64,000 nucleotides of DNA from Aquanectria penicillioides (GCA_003415625.1 PYIU01000006.1:1674001-1738000), one strand, 5' to 3'; shown: positions 36,763 through 48,890, numbered from the stretch's first letter. Notes: generated from the sequence alone by a model not told the origin. Made by a program: numbers and translations.

Positions 36763-37935
36763 GATGGGCGACGACCGGTTCTGCTACCGGGGCATTGGGC
36801 GGTTTGGATTGGATCTGTCGAGAGGAAAGGTCGCAGGTTGCGTCGGGACGGCGCTGGAGAGCTTGCGATAGATAATCTGGACACGTCCGTCGTTTGGCGC
36901 GCGGTGCTCAGTGGGCGCTCAGCCTTGTGATTGGGTCATTGTGGGGAGGGGGGGTTCTGGAACAGCGGACGATCACTGGTCTGCAGCAGGTACCGGAGCT
37001 ACATTAGAGTGTATGGTAGGCGGTTGAGTTGCATGCTAAATTGAAATTCGGTTGAAAGAAGCACATGACGTAGATGCCGGAGCGTCAAAAACCTCTATCG
37101 TCATTTGTTGCATGATAAGAGAGGCACGGTTGAAAGGTTTGCATTGAGGATGAGATACAATACTCCTCCATATCGCTCCTTTCTGAAGATCGAAGATCAA
37201 CAGCAAGAGCCTCCCAACATGGGCCGGACAAACACGTAAATAGACCGGGGTGCAGGCAGCTTGGACCCTGCGAGGCTGAGAAGATAATTCTACCTGCACC
37301 TCTCCCGTGGTGCTTGGCAGAGCTGCGGCGGCGTGTACGGCTCTCCACTAAAATTTAGAGGCCAACCCCACTAAACCCGGTCTTCGGTTTTCGTTTGGAG
37401 CCTCCAACCTCAAAAGCAACTTCCGCCAACATTGCGTAGCTCAGCGTGATCGCCACCCGCGAACCCTCCAGACTCAGTCTGGCACGCGCCCGACGGTCCC
37501 CGATACTGTTTGCTGCTGGAACCTCCTGTCCGGCCCCGATCTACCTAGCCTTGGCGCCTCCTCGCCACCGTGACGACTTCCAGCGACGAACCGAATCGTG
37601 GGCCCGGCTGCCTGTACGACAATCACATCCTCGGCACTCCCCACACTCACACCGACGACAAGCTCGCTAGGCAGAAAGCTGGAGCCTCACGCGCAGTCCC
37701 CGATTTCGAAGGACGAGAGGAGGACTCGGGCTCCATGGGAGTGCGTTGGAACCCGTGCTGCGTTTGAAGAAACCAAAACTTCTCCCCACCCACGATCCTG
37801 ACTTTTCGGCATTGCAGTCCACTCGCGCGATACCATTCCGACGCCAACTCTTTTCCAGATTATGGGTAGGCTGAGCGACTGCAACGTAACGTCGACTCTT
37901 CCGCTGACTCTTGTCGGAGCGCTCCGGGAGGCATC
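36763..37935. promoter_or_regulatory. Divergent promoter region of SPC3 and ULP2
   Basis: 1.2 kb between the two starts. No convincing further gene. The leader of the ULP2-like gene may include upstream ATGs (for example 37735, 37862) that open only short frames. Confidence 0.5.
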
Positions 37936-40900
37936 ATGACCAACAATCGGCTGGTTGGTGTGCCTTGCCTGTTTTGAGACCGACTTCGCGCGCTAACCGT
38001 ATGAACAGAGGCAGATCAATGCCACAGCAAGGCCCAGAGGTTCTCTAGGCCCTGGGTCCCATGTTAAAAGACCGCAAGAGCACCCTCACAATCCTTTCAA
38101 TCCGACCACTCAACAACGTTCCCCCAAACGCCAGAAGCGGGAAACTGCAGGTGAAGCAATAGTGTCCAGGTTCTTTACGAATGCGAAGCCGAAACCTCAT
38201 GACGATAATATCGAAGATGATCAGCTTGAACTGAAAATTTCACTAGAGGGTAAATCTCAGCCAGCTGAGATTTCAACAAGGGAATATCATGATTTGACTC
38301 AGGATGGTTCTCAAGCCGACACGACGGAGATTGCGAGCGTTGCTAGCACTACAAAGGCCTCTGCCACGACCAGCTTGGTTGAGTATCGCAACGCTCAACC
38401 AAGGAGTAGAGGGTCAAACCATCGAGTACGAAAATCGCGGACGCCAAACATTGGGAGTGCTTCTCAAGACAAGGAGGCGCCTCGTTCTTCTCGCCAACAC
38501 CTTTCCCCAGGTGCTGCTGTCCCGCCGCCAACGGCCAGCCCCGACATATTATCCCAGGACGATCCACCACCCGCGAATGTGGTTTCCGACCTCGTCCTGT
38601 CTCCACCGTCGTCGAAAACAGGACCAACTGGCAAAAAGTGGTATCGTCTCTCAGCTGGAGGAAACGAGTCCGAGGATGAGCTTGCGAATACTTCTCAGGA
38701 TGATAGGAAAAGGAGGAATAATTTTACCGACTTGCCCATTCCTCCGAGACGCAAGCAACGAGCAGATATTTCAAAGACTAACTTTGGTGCCGCAATGCCT
38801 GTTGCCCAAGGTCGAAATTTGGCCGTCGATCAAGACAAGATGAAGCGAGTTCATGTTGTGAGGGCAGTCAGTGGCCCATTCACATACCCACCAGAGAATG
38901 GCAAGGTGGAACTTTACCTTGGTACATCAATGGCCGAGGTATTATATCATGGTGGTAGGTTTGGTGAGGACTTATCATGGCTGAACATCGAGAAATCAAA
39001 AATCCTGCACATCACCCATGCGGCTACACTCAGCTCGATCATGTGTATCTCCCGCTCCGCAGACACCACTGCCACTGGCACATTAGTTTTGGAGTTTCAA
39101 GGTGTTGGAGATGCGGTTCTATTCATGAATTGGCATGGTTGCGAACAGGACAAAGAAGTATTACCGTAAGTTGACATCCTTGCAACAACCTTCTGCATTG
39201 TGGTAGAGCTAACATTCTCCAGGGAGACGCTTCAAAAAACCCTTGACCACACATTTCAGATAGCTCAGATTCATCAATCACGCGATAGGACTAATCGCTC
39301 TATGCCCAGTAGCCCACCTGAGCAAAACCTAGGCAAATCCCGGATCTCGGTTGAGCTCAGGGGTCATCCAAGGTCCGACCCCAATCCGCCAACTAAAAAG
39401 CCTAAGGACAGGATGCGAGGGTCCGCCATGAGTCTTTTGGAGACATATGGAAGAGAATCTGGTGCCGCTGATGGGACTCGGAGTCGAGGCCTTGAAACTC
39501 GACGGACTCGGAAATTGTCCCTAGAGCCTCCGTTCTATGACCGGGTGCTCGATCGATGGACGGCTCTGAACCCGGACTGGGACAAGAATTGGCGCATGAC
39601 CTTGGAATTCCCTGCCAATGGTAAGAAGCGAGCGTCAGTTGACAAGGATGATGTCGCTCGACTCGACGAGGGAGAATTTCTAAACGACAACCTCATCAAC
39701 TTTTATCTTCGATATCTCCAGGATCAATTAGAAACACAACACCCAGAGATGCTCTCAAAAGTTCACTTCTTCAACACGTTTCTCTTTCCCACAATTAAAT
39801 CTGGCGGGGGTACCATCAACTACAAAGGCGTCGAGAAGTGGACATCCAAGATTGATCTATTCTCCCACAAGTATATTCTAGTTCCTATCAATGAGAGCCT
39901 CCATTGGTACTTGGCCATCATCTACAACGCCCCAAAACTGTTGCCAGAAGCACCCGCATCCGTCAATCAGGAAACGATCGATGTGGATCAAAAGGCCCCA
40001 ATCAAGGAAAATGTGGAAACCATCACACTAGAGAACGATACGACAGCATCAGTGGCTAAAAGCCCATCCTCAGCGGGAACTTTGGACGTCCCCTTGCAAT
40101 TGTCTCAAACCAAGTCCTCAAATAGGGGTGGCCTCCAAAAATTCAGCCCGGAAGAACCCAGAATTATTACTCTCGACTCCTTGGGTAGCCCGCATTCGGT
40201 AACATGCAAAACTCTGAAGAGTTATCTTGTTGAGGAGGCGAGGGCCAAAAAGAATACTGAGCTTCTCACGACCCCTGGCGGCATGACTGCTAAGCACATT
40301 CCCATGCAAGACAACCACTGTGATTGCGGCGCATTTCTACTCGGTTATGTGGAGGAATTTCTCAAAGCCCCGGATGAAGCTGTCCGTAGGATATTGCAGA
40401 AAGAAAAGGTTGGGTGGAATATTGACCCCTCTCGAATGCGAGACAAGGTCCGACAGCTCATTTTAACACTACAGAAGGACTTCCAGGATGGAGAGGAGGC
40501 AAAGGAAGAGCAAAAGCAGGCAAGAAAACAACGGAGGTTGACGAAGGAAATGGCCGCCTCAGGGCTTTCAACCAAGCAACCGACACCGTCATCACCAAGA
40601 GTGCCCCCCGAAGGTACGACGACGCCGCAGTCCAAGCAAGCTGTCCGAAGTCCTTTAAGCAACGGTGTGAGGAGTCCCGCTGTAGCAGCTCTTGAACGAG
40701 TATTTAGCGCGCCCGTGTCGCCCAAACAGAGCTCTTCCCCTAGAAAGCCCGCGGCGCCCCATACTCCGATAATAGACCGACAGCCCAAGTTCATCCATCC
40801 TTTAGAAGACGACTCAAGCTTGGATGCCAAGACTCCTGGCTCTGGTGAGGCTGTTCATTCCGCCCGCTCGTCTCCGCAAGGAGCATCCCAAATTCCAGTC

Positions 40901-41218
40901 GACTTGACAACCGAAAAGCCTTCTGGTGCTGCCAGGGACGCGCCTAGCAAACGGGCGGAGCCCAAGTTTGTTCAAAAATTATCAAGTTCTCCCGAAGACG
41001 CTGCTGAATCTCGAGGCACCAAAAGGAACAAATCAGAATCACCTGGTGAGGTTTCACTTGTCACAGTAGAAACAGATCGTGCACGAAAAGCCTCCTCCGT
41101 CCAGCCTCCAGCTCTAAAGTCGCCTCAAGAAGTACTTCCTTCCATTGAGACTGATAAGTCCATCGCTGGCGGTCCTCAATATGACGGCATCGATCGGTCC
41201 TACGACGTAGAGGCCTAA
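37936..41218 (+). CDS. ulp2: ULP2-type SUMO protease (peptidase family C48)
   Basis: Proposed exons 37936..37953, 38009..39165 and 39223..41218, giving 1056 aa. The start is uncertain: open reading continues upstream of residue RQINATARPRGSLGPGSHV only to a stop at 37994, so an intron ending at 38008 (branch GCTAAC) is needed. The nearest phase-matching ATG with a GTNNGT donor is 37936. The N-terminal half is disordered and Ser/Pro rich, followed by a PH-like folded block (VELYLGTSMAEVLYHG...). The C48 protease domain starts near LDEGEFLNDNLINFYLRYL. It has catalytic His619 (LHWYLAII), Asp710 (ITLDSLG), Gln in HIPMQDNH and Cys760 (CDCGAF). An insert of about 75 residues between His and Asp is typical of the Ulp2/SENP6-7 class, which removes SUMO chains in the nucleus. 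The C-terminal 270 residues are disordered. Confidence 0.88.
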
Positions 41219-41760
41219 TGTGATAACTCCTCTTCTTGACTCACAGACAATGTGCGATTCGAACACGCTTTGACGCTCGTTCATGATTTTCCTTGTCGCA
41301 AACGACTACATGAAAATAAAGATGGCCTTTGTAAGCAGACTTTTTGGCAAATAATTGGCGGAGCGATACCTTCGTTTTTTCAAAGCTCCTCCAACAGGCG
41401 TTGTGGACCATGACACCCTCGCATCGGTGGGCACTAGAGATTGGGGAAGAAGAGAGTGGCACCGTCCGCTGTTAGAACTTCAGAGAAAATAGGTGTGCCG
41501 AAAGAGTCGGCGTATTTTAAGGCCATGAGGACAAAAGACACCTCATAGAATGGAACGAAATGACCCCCATGAATACTCGCACTTGACTTTATTGTGATGT
41601 CCTGTTTTGACCACGTAATAATGACATTCAGGACAATACCGGAACATGTCACATGGGTAGAGTAATGATGAAAATGTAGTTAGGTGGTAATTTTAGCATC
41701 CCAAATGCAGTTCCGTTTTTTGGTCAAGTCTATTGGTCCGTAGTATATGAATTATACGCT
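41219..41760. other. Convergent intergenic region
   Basis: 542 bp, AT-richer, between the ULP2 and RRP9 stop codons. No gene seen. Confidence 0.55.
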
Positions 41761-43493
41761 TCATTCTTCGTCTTCGTCTGCTGAACTCTCGTGCACGCCG
41801 TTCGCCATCGGCCGCGATATCCTGGGAATCTCAAACACAACGCCTCCGTTCCGCCCGCCCTTAAATGCAGAGTGCCATCTACCCAACCGGTGCTGCTGTC
41901 CCACGGCCGCAACGACGCACACGCCGTCTTTGCCTCGGTCGCCTCGCTCAAACAGGGAAATGTCGTTGATGATGCCCTTGATGGGGCCCCGCGAACCGTC
42001 ATCGGTAGTCTGGTGTGGCTCTTCATCTGGCGTAGACAGGACGCCGATGGGTTCAATCTTGCGCTTGTCCTCACTGAGGCGCCAAACGCGAACGTAGCCG
42101 TCCCAGCTGCCGCTGAGGATGATGTCGGAGTATGGGATGGTCTTAAGCGCAGTAATCCAGCGCGGCGTCGGGGTCGGAACGGACTTTGGGTCGGGGTCTT
42201 GCTCGGCCGAGGCCTGTTTGGGGTCTAGGGGGGGGTCGATACCGTGTGCAATGGGCTCGATATACACGGGCTTCTTCTTCTGGACGCTCCAGAGGGCAAT
42301 GGAGCCATTGTCGCTGCCGGTGACGAAGAGGTCATCGTCAATCATGGCAACGCGGTCCATGCTACCCTCGTGCAAGAGTGATCGCGAGTTGACACCGGGT
42401 CGGAGCTTCTTGTCGACAGCACCACCACGGAACACAAGCTGTGTCTCCTCCATAACCTTCCAGAGACGGGCAGTACGGTCACGAGCACCCACACTGACAC
42501 AACGCTCCTGGGCGAGGGCATCGACATCGACGACCTCGTCCTGGTGACCGAAGAGGGTCTCGACATAGGCCAACTCGTCTAAGCTCCATACCTTCACCGT
42601 GCGATCCTTGGAACTTGAGTACAACTGATTGGTACCTCTCCGGAACGCCAATCCAGTGATGGCGTCTCTGTGGTGGGTGAAAACCTTGAGAGGCTTGAGG
42701 TTTTCGGCATCATAAATGATAAGTTTGCGGTCCATGCCGCCAGTGACGACGTACTTTCCATCGGGGGAGGCGGCTACTGCTAGGATGTGACCAGTATGTC
42801 TCTGGTAGTCCTTGTCCTTGGATTTGCTTGTGCTTCCCTTCAACCACGTCTCCAATTCGGGTCGCTTCTTTGGAGGAGCCGGTGGCTTCTTTGGTTTTCG
42901 CTTCGTTGTCTGGGGGTATTGGTTTTGAGGCAGATCTTGTGTCCTCCACTTTTGTAGAATCAGGTCTTTGGTTGTGGTGTAGACGTAGGGGGCGCAAGTG
43001 GCGATGGACGTGATGGTGTTGGTGTTACTTCGGAAAAAGGTGCGGGAGGCCTTGTCGAAGGCCAATTCGGTAGCCAATTGGCGGTATACTCGTCCCTTGG
43101 TCTCGGCAACATCTTCTTGTAAACGCTCAGCGATCAAGTCCCTGTCAATGTCGGCCGCATCGAATCCTGCTTCGTCCACGTGCTCCTTAATGTTCTCAAG
43201 ATACCGCTCGGCAAGGCGCAATCTCCGCTCGGCAGCGGTTTCTTCCTCTCCTTCGGACTCTTCCTCTTCTACCGCATCACTAGCGTTCGAGACACTGTCG
43301 TAGCTTTCGTCGTCTTCCGAGTCGCTGCCAGAGATAGACTCGTCTCGCTCGACTCGCTTCTTAGTGGGGCGGCGGCCTTTGAAGAGCCTTTTGCTGCGGG
43401 TTTTGAGGCAGCGACTCTTTTCTTTGGGGGTTCCGGGGCCGCAGGGCGCTTGCGCTTCTTTTGGGCGCCGGGAACGGTGAAGAACGACGACAT
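41761..43493 (-). CDS. rrp9: RRP9 / U3-55K, WD40 protein of the U3 snoRNP
   Basis: Single exon, 577 aa after correction. Start at ATG 43491-43493 (MSSFFTVPGAQKKRKRP), a basic nuclear/nucleolar N-terminus. An acidic stretch (SDSEDDESYDSVSNASD) and the family helix ERRLRLAERYLENIKEHVDE precede VYRQLATELAFDKA, then WD repeats: HTGHILAVAASPDGKYVVTGG, FTHHRDAITGLAFRRGTNQLY, LFGHQDEVVDVDALAQERCVS, FVTGSDNGSIALWSVQKKKPVY, and a last repeat with SDIILSGSWDGYVRVWRL. Rrp9 binds U3 snoRNA and is needed for 18S rRNA processing. The N-terminal 40 residues are in another frame; the break sits at the CC pair 43376-43377, where one added base joins KGSSK to GRRPTKKRVERDES. The start is 405 bp from PRE1, facing away. 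Confidence 0.92.
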
Positions 43494-43898
43494 GGTGGCG
43501 ACGCTGTGAAGTTTGGCTGCCTGCTCGCTCACAACTTGATCGTCCCGCCGCTGGGAGATAAATTTCTGGGCTGTCTGAAAAAAAAAGTTGAACGACAGTG
43601 GACCACGGAAAATCCGACATGGTGCTTGGGTGGTGCGTTGGCCAATGAGAAGGCTCCGACGGCGGGGATCTGGGGTCAGGTTTTTCCGGGCCAGGCGGTA
43701 AGGAGGGGCACAATCCCAAGGTGGTAAAAGAGCTCTGGGGCCGGTTGACGCGCAGCGCTACAGCCTAGCGGGAGCTTGCTTGGTTGCTGGACCTTCAAGC
43801 AGGCTGACGACCGACCACATCAATACCACCAACTCCGCTTCCTCTTGCCCCAAACCTCGACCTTAGCAACCACAGACAGAAACCACACAATCGCCAAT
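43494..43898. promoter_or_regulatory. Bidirectional promoter of RRP9 and PRE1
   Basis: 405 bp between the divergent start codons of a ribosome-biogenesis gene and a proteasome gene. Both leaders lie here. No TATA box or recognisable proteasome control element identified by eye. Confidence 0.65.
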
Positions 43899-44754
43899 AT
43901 GTAAGATGCGCCTGTTCTCCAGCTCTAGACCCCAATACCACCCGTAACAGATGCTAACAGGTGGTGCGCAGGGAGGTACTGTTGGGAATCACCGGAAAGG
44001 ACTTCACCATCATCGCGGCTTCTAAGGCTGCGATGCGAGGCGCAACCATTCTCAAGGCCTCGGACGACAAGACCCGATCCCTCAACAAGCACACTTTGAT
44101 GGCCTTCTCGGGAGAGGCTGGTGACACAGGTACCTTAGCCACGAACGGCGGCCAGATGCCTCCCCCTCCTCCGGACTGACGACTAACGCTCTTGCAGTGC
44201 AATTCGCTGAGTACATCCAACGAAATGCCCAACTCTACTCGATGCGCAATGAGACCGACCTATCACCTTCTGGACTGGCACACTTCGTCCGTAATGAGCT
44301 TGCCACAAGCCTGCGATCCCGCAAGCCCTACAACGTCAACCTTCTGATGGGCGGCGTCGACCCGATCACCGGCAAGCCTTCACTCTACTGGCTGGACTAC
44401 CTAGCATCGGTTGCTGAGGTTCCCTATGCGGCCCATGGATATGCACAGTACGCTAGCCCTTGATTGGATACTGTCGGTGGAGGAGAAGCTTTGTGATGGG
44501 ATACTAGTTTGCATGGAGCAAGAATGATAACTGACACTTTATCCCCCTATAGGTACTACTGCCTGTCCATTCTGGACAAGCACCACCACCCCGACATTAC
44601 TCTCGGCCAGGGTATCAAGATTCTGACAATGTGCACGGATGAGTTGAAGAGGCGGTTACCGATTGACTTCAAGGGCATGGTGGTCAAGGCGGTCAAGGCC
44701 GATGGTATCGTTGACATAGAGTTCGACGACGACAAGGTGGTAAAGAGTGCTTGA
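43899..44754 (+). CDS. pre1: Proteasome 20S subunit beta type-2 (beta-4, PRE1)
   Basis: Exons 43899..43900, 43972..44129, 44198..44447 and 44553..44754, 203 aa. The first coding exon is only AT: the initiation codon is split AT|G by a 71-bp intron. Joining to the AG at 43970-43971 gives MEVLLGITGKDF, which aligns with the MDIILGI start of yeast Pre1. A nearer AG at 43959-43960 would give the wrong frame. Family motifs follow: ASKAAMRGATILKASDDKTR, FSGEAGDTVQFAEYIQRN, NVNLLMGGVDPITGKPSLYW, AHGYAQYYCLSILDKHHHPD and DFKGMVVKAVKADG. It is a non-catalytic beta subunit with no propeptide or N-terminal Thr, as expected. It assembles into the 20S core beta ring next to Pup3/Pre2. All introns are GT-AG. 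Confidence 0.92.
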
Positions 44755-45385
44755 GGCATGAAATAAGAATAGAGACAACATGACTTTTTGTACTATTAGA
44801 CGGGCCGGAAGCTAATGCTCGCAATAAAGACGATATGCTTCATGGATATGTACCATTGGGCACGTCCACGTGATCAGTCAAACTTGCTGGTTTCCTCCCT
44901 ATCGGAATGGGTGTCGGATCGAGATGTGGGTTTGACCACTCGGGTTGCGATTTCGACCTCGTGCCGATATGTTCCTGCAGGGCGGCTGTCTCAGACCCAG
45001 CAGACCACCGTGACCCAAGGATACGGATCCGGCTGTGGTACGATGGACCGGACATAACCCCCCAACCCAAAGGGCCTATTGTACTTTCTAAGGGTACCTA
45101 GATATTGGCCCTGGTAAGGTTTGCACACACCACCGACCTACTACCAGTTTTCTTGACCTCGACCTTTCTGAATTCCCTCACCTTCATACTCAGCGGTTGC
45201 TGCCTGCCAGAGGTCATCATTCAGTGGTCTCTGGTCATCACCTTGCTGGGCCAGTCACCACCGATTGACACCTTTTCGGCGCAAATGCCAATATCCCTTC
45301 GGTCCATTTTCCCCTTGGCCCTTTGCCACCGCTACCTCTCTCTCTTTTTTTATTCCAATCCCCAGCATTTGCTTCTTTCTCCAGT
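44755..45385. other. Intergenic region
   Basis: 631 bp between PRE1 and the HNH gene, same strand. Contains GGGTACCTAGATA at about 45093. Pyrimidine-rich leader before 45386. No gene seen. Confidence 0.5.
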
Positions 45386-46832
45386 ATGGATCAAGTTTTG
45401 GAGGAGATGAGCCAGCTCGAGAATGATTTTGCCGACTGTCCCGAACATTTCGAGACCATATGCAAGTCCTTCCGGGACATAATTCGGCTCCTGAAGGACT
45501 GTGCAGATCATCCTACGCAAGAAAAATGGACTTACGAGTCCATTCAGGATATCGCCCAGTTCACAAAGGACTATGCCGATCACCCCCAACAGCTCGAATC
45601 CATTCGCAAGTTCCTCCGAGCCAGACCTGAGATTGAGGCGCCCATTGATCTTGTGCCACTTGATGAGTACGAGCAGCGCCTTGATGCCATTGATTTAATT
45701 GTGAAGCATCAAAGAATTCAACGTGGCGACCAACAGTGGAATCTCACAACCTTGCAATTTTCCGTTTTGCTCATGATGCCCCTAAACGGCCTTCGGTTTC
45801 GTCACTCTCCTATTACCATGAAAGAACGGCTTGACGGTATCGAAGGTCTAGTCCGCCATTGTAGGTACTTTCTCATCCAGTGCAAATTCGCAAGCTTATT
45901 TATCTCTCACAGTTTTCCAGAAATCCGATGCAGAATCCTCCAAACGACCTGCCAGCGCCCAACTCATTGGGTCTTCAAAGCAGAGTCAAAACGACAAAGA
46001 CCCAGCACAAGATCCTCCTTTGGTCGAGGTAGAACGGGAAAGAAAGCACCGCAATACCGCCCAACAAGAAAAGTGTCGCGAATATGACCACTACCGTTGT
46101 GTCGTAACCCATGTACTAGAGCCACAAGTTTGCCACATCTTGCCCTTCACGTGGAATGACAGAACATACAATCTAGCAAGGGCCGCAAAGGCGCACGCAG
46201 TGATTCAAGACCTAATATTTTGGCAATCTGACACGGAAGTTTCAATACTGAACGACATCCAGTTGTGTGCTTGGTCAGACAAATACTGGAACATGTTAGC
46301 ATTGTCTCCTAATTTGCACACCTGGTGGACCAAAGGGTATTTAGCATTCAAGTGCTTAGGTTTTACACCATTACCCGATCGCCCAAAGAGTTCTGAGATC
46401 AAGATTCAGATGAGGTACATGCCCCGGAATTCCGAAAACGAATCGAAGTGCCCAGTTATCCTCAAGGATCAAAAAGATCTGGCCAAGAGTTTACGAGCCC
46501 GGCTCAACCACTACTATAGCGAAGCTCCCTGCGGCCCTGATTGCCATTCATGCGAATTCGTCGGTAGTGTTGTAGCTCAGGAATGCAGGGAGCATCGACC
46601 TTTGTTCTCAGGCTCAATCATCAAAGTTACTCGCGATACTGCAGTTGCCCCTCTCTTCAAAGCCATGATGGACATACAATGGGCAATAGTATGTGCTGCC
46701 GCAATGTCAGGCGCTGCCCAGGCACCCGAGCTCCTTGATGACTTCCCGGATGACGATAAGGATTCATTGGCTACCCAAGCCAAGCAATGGCAAGCAGACG
46801 TGGCCAGGGATTTTGAGGGGGAGGTGGCTTAG
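45386..46832 (+). CDS. HNH_2-type nuclease-domain fungal accessory protein
   Basis: Exons 45386..45860 and 45913..46832 (52-bp intron, GTAGGT donor), 464 aa to a TAG at 46830-46832. The N-terminal 150 residues are helical and charged (SQLENDFADCPEHFETICKS) with no named domain. Residues about 210-310 hold the fungal HNH_2 pattern: CREYDHYRCVVTHVLEPQVC followed by HILPFTWN, then a long linker and the second half with DIQLCAWSDKYWNMLALSPN and LHTWWTKGYLAFKCLGF. Many fungi carry multicopy genes of this type, of unknown role; nuclease activity is not proven. The open frame continues for another 78 codons after the TAG to 47066 with protein-like sequence, so the stop may be a nonsense mutation or a sequence error. 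Likely lineage-specific; neighbours are core genes. Confidence 0.75.
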
Positions 46833-47066
46833 GGGGTAATCCCGTCCTCAGAGACTCCAGAGCCTGAAAAAGTCGCAAAGACCTTGAAATCGGCGATGCC
46901 GCTGCAATCACGACAAGAACTCGTAGTCCCATTCTGTTCTCCCGATACCAAGACGCCCCATACAGTGGAGGAAGAAAAAATTGAAGCACGAATACGGGAA
47001 AAGATTGCATCGAGGTCACGGAGCCAAGTGACGGAAAATGCACCTCCCCAACAACACGATGCTTAA
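46833..47066 (+). pseudogene. Possible lost C-terminus of the HNH gene behind an in-frame TAG
   Basis: Directly after the TAG at 46830-46832 the same frame stays open for 77 codons to TAA at 47064-47066. The sequence is charged and protein-like (SSETPEPEKVAKTLKSAM, HTVEEEKIEARIREKIASRS). A chance open frame of this length is uncommon but possible. Could also be plain 3' UTR. Confidence 0.4.
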
Positions 47067-47697
47067 TGAAGAGCTGAACTTTTGGTATTCAATCTATCGG
47101 GCTCACAAACGCATGGCGTTGGAACGGAACCGCAGGACATGGCCCGGGATGGGCTAGGCAGGCTTAGCCGATGGATCTCACACGGCACTGCAGCCAGCCG
47201 AGCACGGGTCGGGGAGAAGACTGTGCCCACTCTCCCTTCTTTTTTCTTCCTCGTCCGTCCGGGGTAAGACGAACTCAGGGGAAATATGTATAGTAATGTG
47301 GCATTAGTGATGCAAGTACTTTGACTTTTAAAATGGCCAACACAGTATCGACGCATTCTAGACTTGGGAGACTCGCTTGTATCTTTTTGGCGTGTGTAGG
47401 TGGATGTATGAATGTGTCGATGTGTACTGCACGTGTAGATATGCATGAGGGTGGTGTCATGTAGGAATACACTCTGTTGGGTTGCGTTGTGTTGCTCAGG
47501 TCATGGGTTCTCCATCGATGAGCGCCTGACACATGATGGCAGTATCGAAAGGTCGGCAGACAAGCGAGGCAGAACCCAGCCATGCCTCGGAGTCATCAGC
47601 TGACGAGTTTGCTAGATGAATCATCCTTGCTGGGCGGCATTTATTCATTCCATACATTTCATCTGCAAGTGCCTTCTAGATGTGGATGGAAGACTTT

Positions 47698-48009
47698 TTA
47701 GTTCTTCTTTACGGCTAGGTGGTCGGAGGTGGTGTCGCCCGGTAGTGCACAAGTAACTTGCGTACAAGGGAACGTAGCTGCTCGGTATTCCTCATCTCGA
47801 TGCGTGCGCAAGTTCGCCCGCTTATCGGAGATTTCGTCATCAAATCGAGTGCGATGCCGTGTCGAACCTGGTCTTGGATTGGATCCCTGCAGCACCAGGC
47901 TCCAGCGAGGGCAAGGCGCCAACGCCTCAAGGTCGCCCCGAATGTTGCTCTGCGAGGCAACCTGAGACACGGCCGTCAATAGACTCGAGTTTTCTTTTCC
48001 TATCGCCAT
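47698..48009 (-). CDS. Small hypothetical ORF (doubtful)
   Basis: ATG at 48009, 103 aa, ending TAA. Begins MAIGKENSSLLTAVSQVASQ and has a charged middle (TRFDDEISDKRANLRTHRDEE). I recognise no family. Overlapping minus-frame sequence (IEMRNTEQLRSLVRKLLVHY, about 47730-47800) also looks protein-like, so either a frame break or chance is possible. No introns evident. Low confidence that it is translated. Confidence 0.25.
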   Translation of the reverse strand: MAIGKENSSLLTAVSQVASQSNIRGDLEALAPCPRWSLVLQGSNPRPGSTRHRTRFDDEISDKRANLRTHRDEEYRAATFPCTQVTCALPGDTTSDHLAVKKN

Positions 48010-48821
48010 GATGAGCGGTTCACCAGCCAGAGACGAAATGAGTGGCTATTCTCGAAGTCGGCTTGGTGCTTGGTTCCGGGGAACTAGGTGTCTTAGGTAC
48101 AATACGAGCGAACCTCCCTGCCTTTTGTGTGTGGAAGGCGCCCAGGCCTCCCCTGAGAGTTGCTCTCAGGCAGCCCAGGACAAGGTGAACAGGGGCTAAT
48201 GCTGCCTGGGCAGGTCTCAAAGCGAACAAGCCACGGCAATATGGCTGCTCCTCGTATTGCCAAAGCCCTCTTCTCAAGCCAGGTCTTCCGTGTCAAACGA
48301 TGCAAATACTCCGTTGGTCTTGGAAGCACAACCAAATCTCTGATCAGTCGACCCTTGCACAAACTAACCTCGACATAGACTGCGGCCAGTGCAGATCTAC
48401 TGATTACCCAGCACCTGGCCCAGGGAGTTCCTTCATCCCGGCAACCTCGCACCAGGTACTCCAAAGGTACTTTCTGAATGTGCCAACCCGCCGTGGACTT
48501 GGCCTGGTCCATGGCTGCTCCCTCTCCTATTTGGCCCATCTAGCCCATCTTGCCATCACGTACGGATGCCACGATCGTCATTCCTCCTACCTTCTGTAGG
48601 TACCTGGTTTTTCGTCCAGACACGCCTACCTAGGTACCTAAGGTAAGTGCTCCCCATAAGTTACCTACACGTAGTACTCTCTCCCCTTACGACCGAAGCC
48701 GGAGAGTGGGTGTGTAAAACTGCCTTTGTTTCGAGGTAGCAAACCAAATTTATGCGGATTTCTGTTTTTCTTCTCCCTCTGGCGGCCCCTCCAGTTCGAA
48801 TACGTACATCGGCGATGCCAG

Positions 48822-48890
48822 CAACAACAACAACAACAACAACATCATCATCATCATCATCATCATCATCGTCATCATCATTATCATCGC
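48822..48890. repeat. Compound (CAA)n (CAT)n trinucleotide repeat
   Basis: About seven CAA units run into about ten CAT units and then degenerate CAT. Reads as poly-Gln/His, poly-Asn/Ile or poly-Thr/Ser depending on frame; no gene model includes it. Confidence 0.85.
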
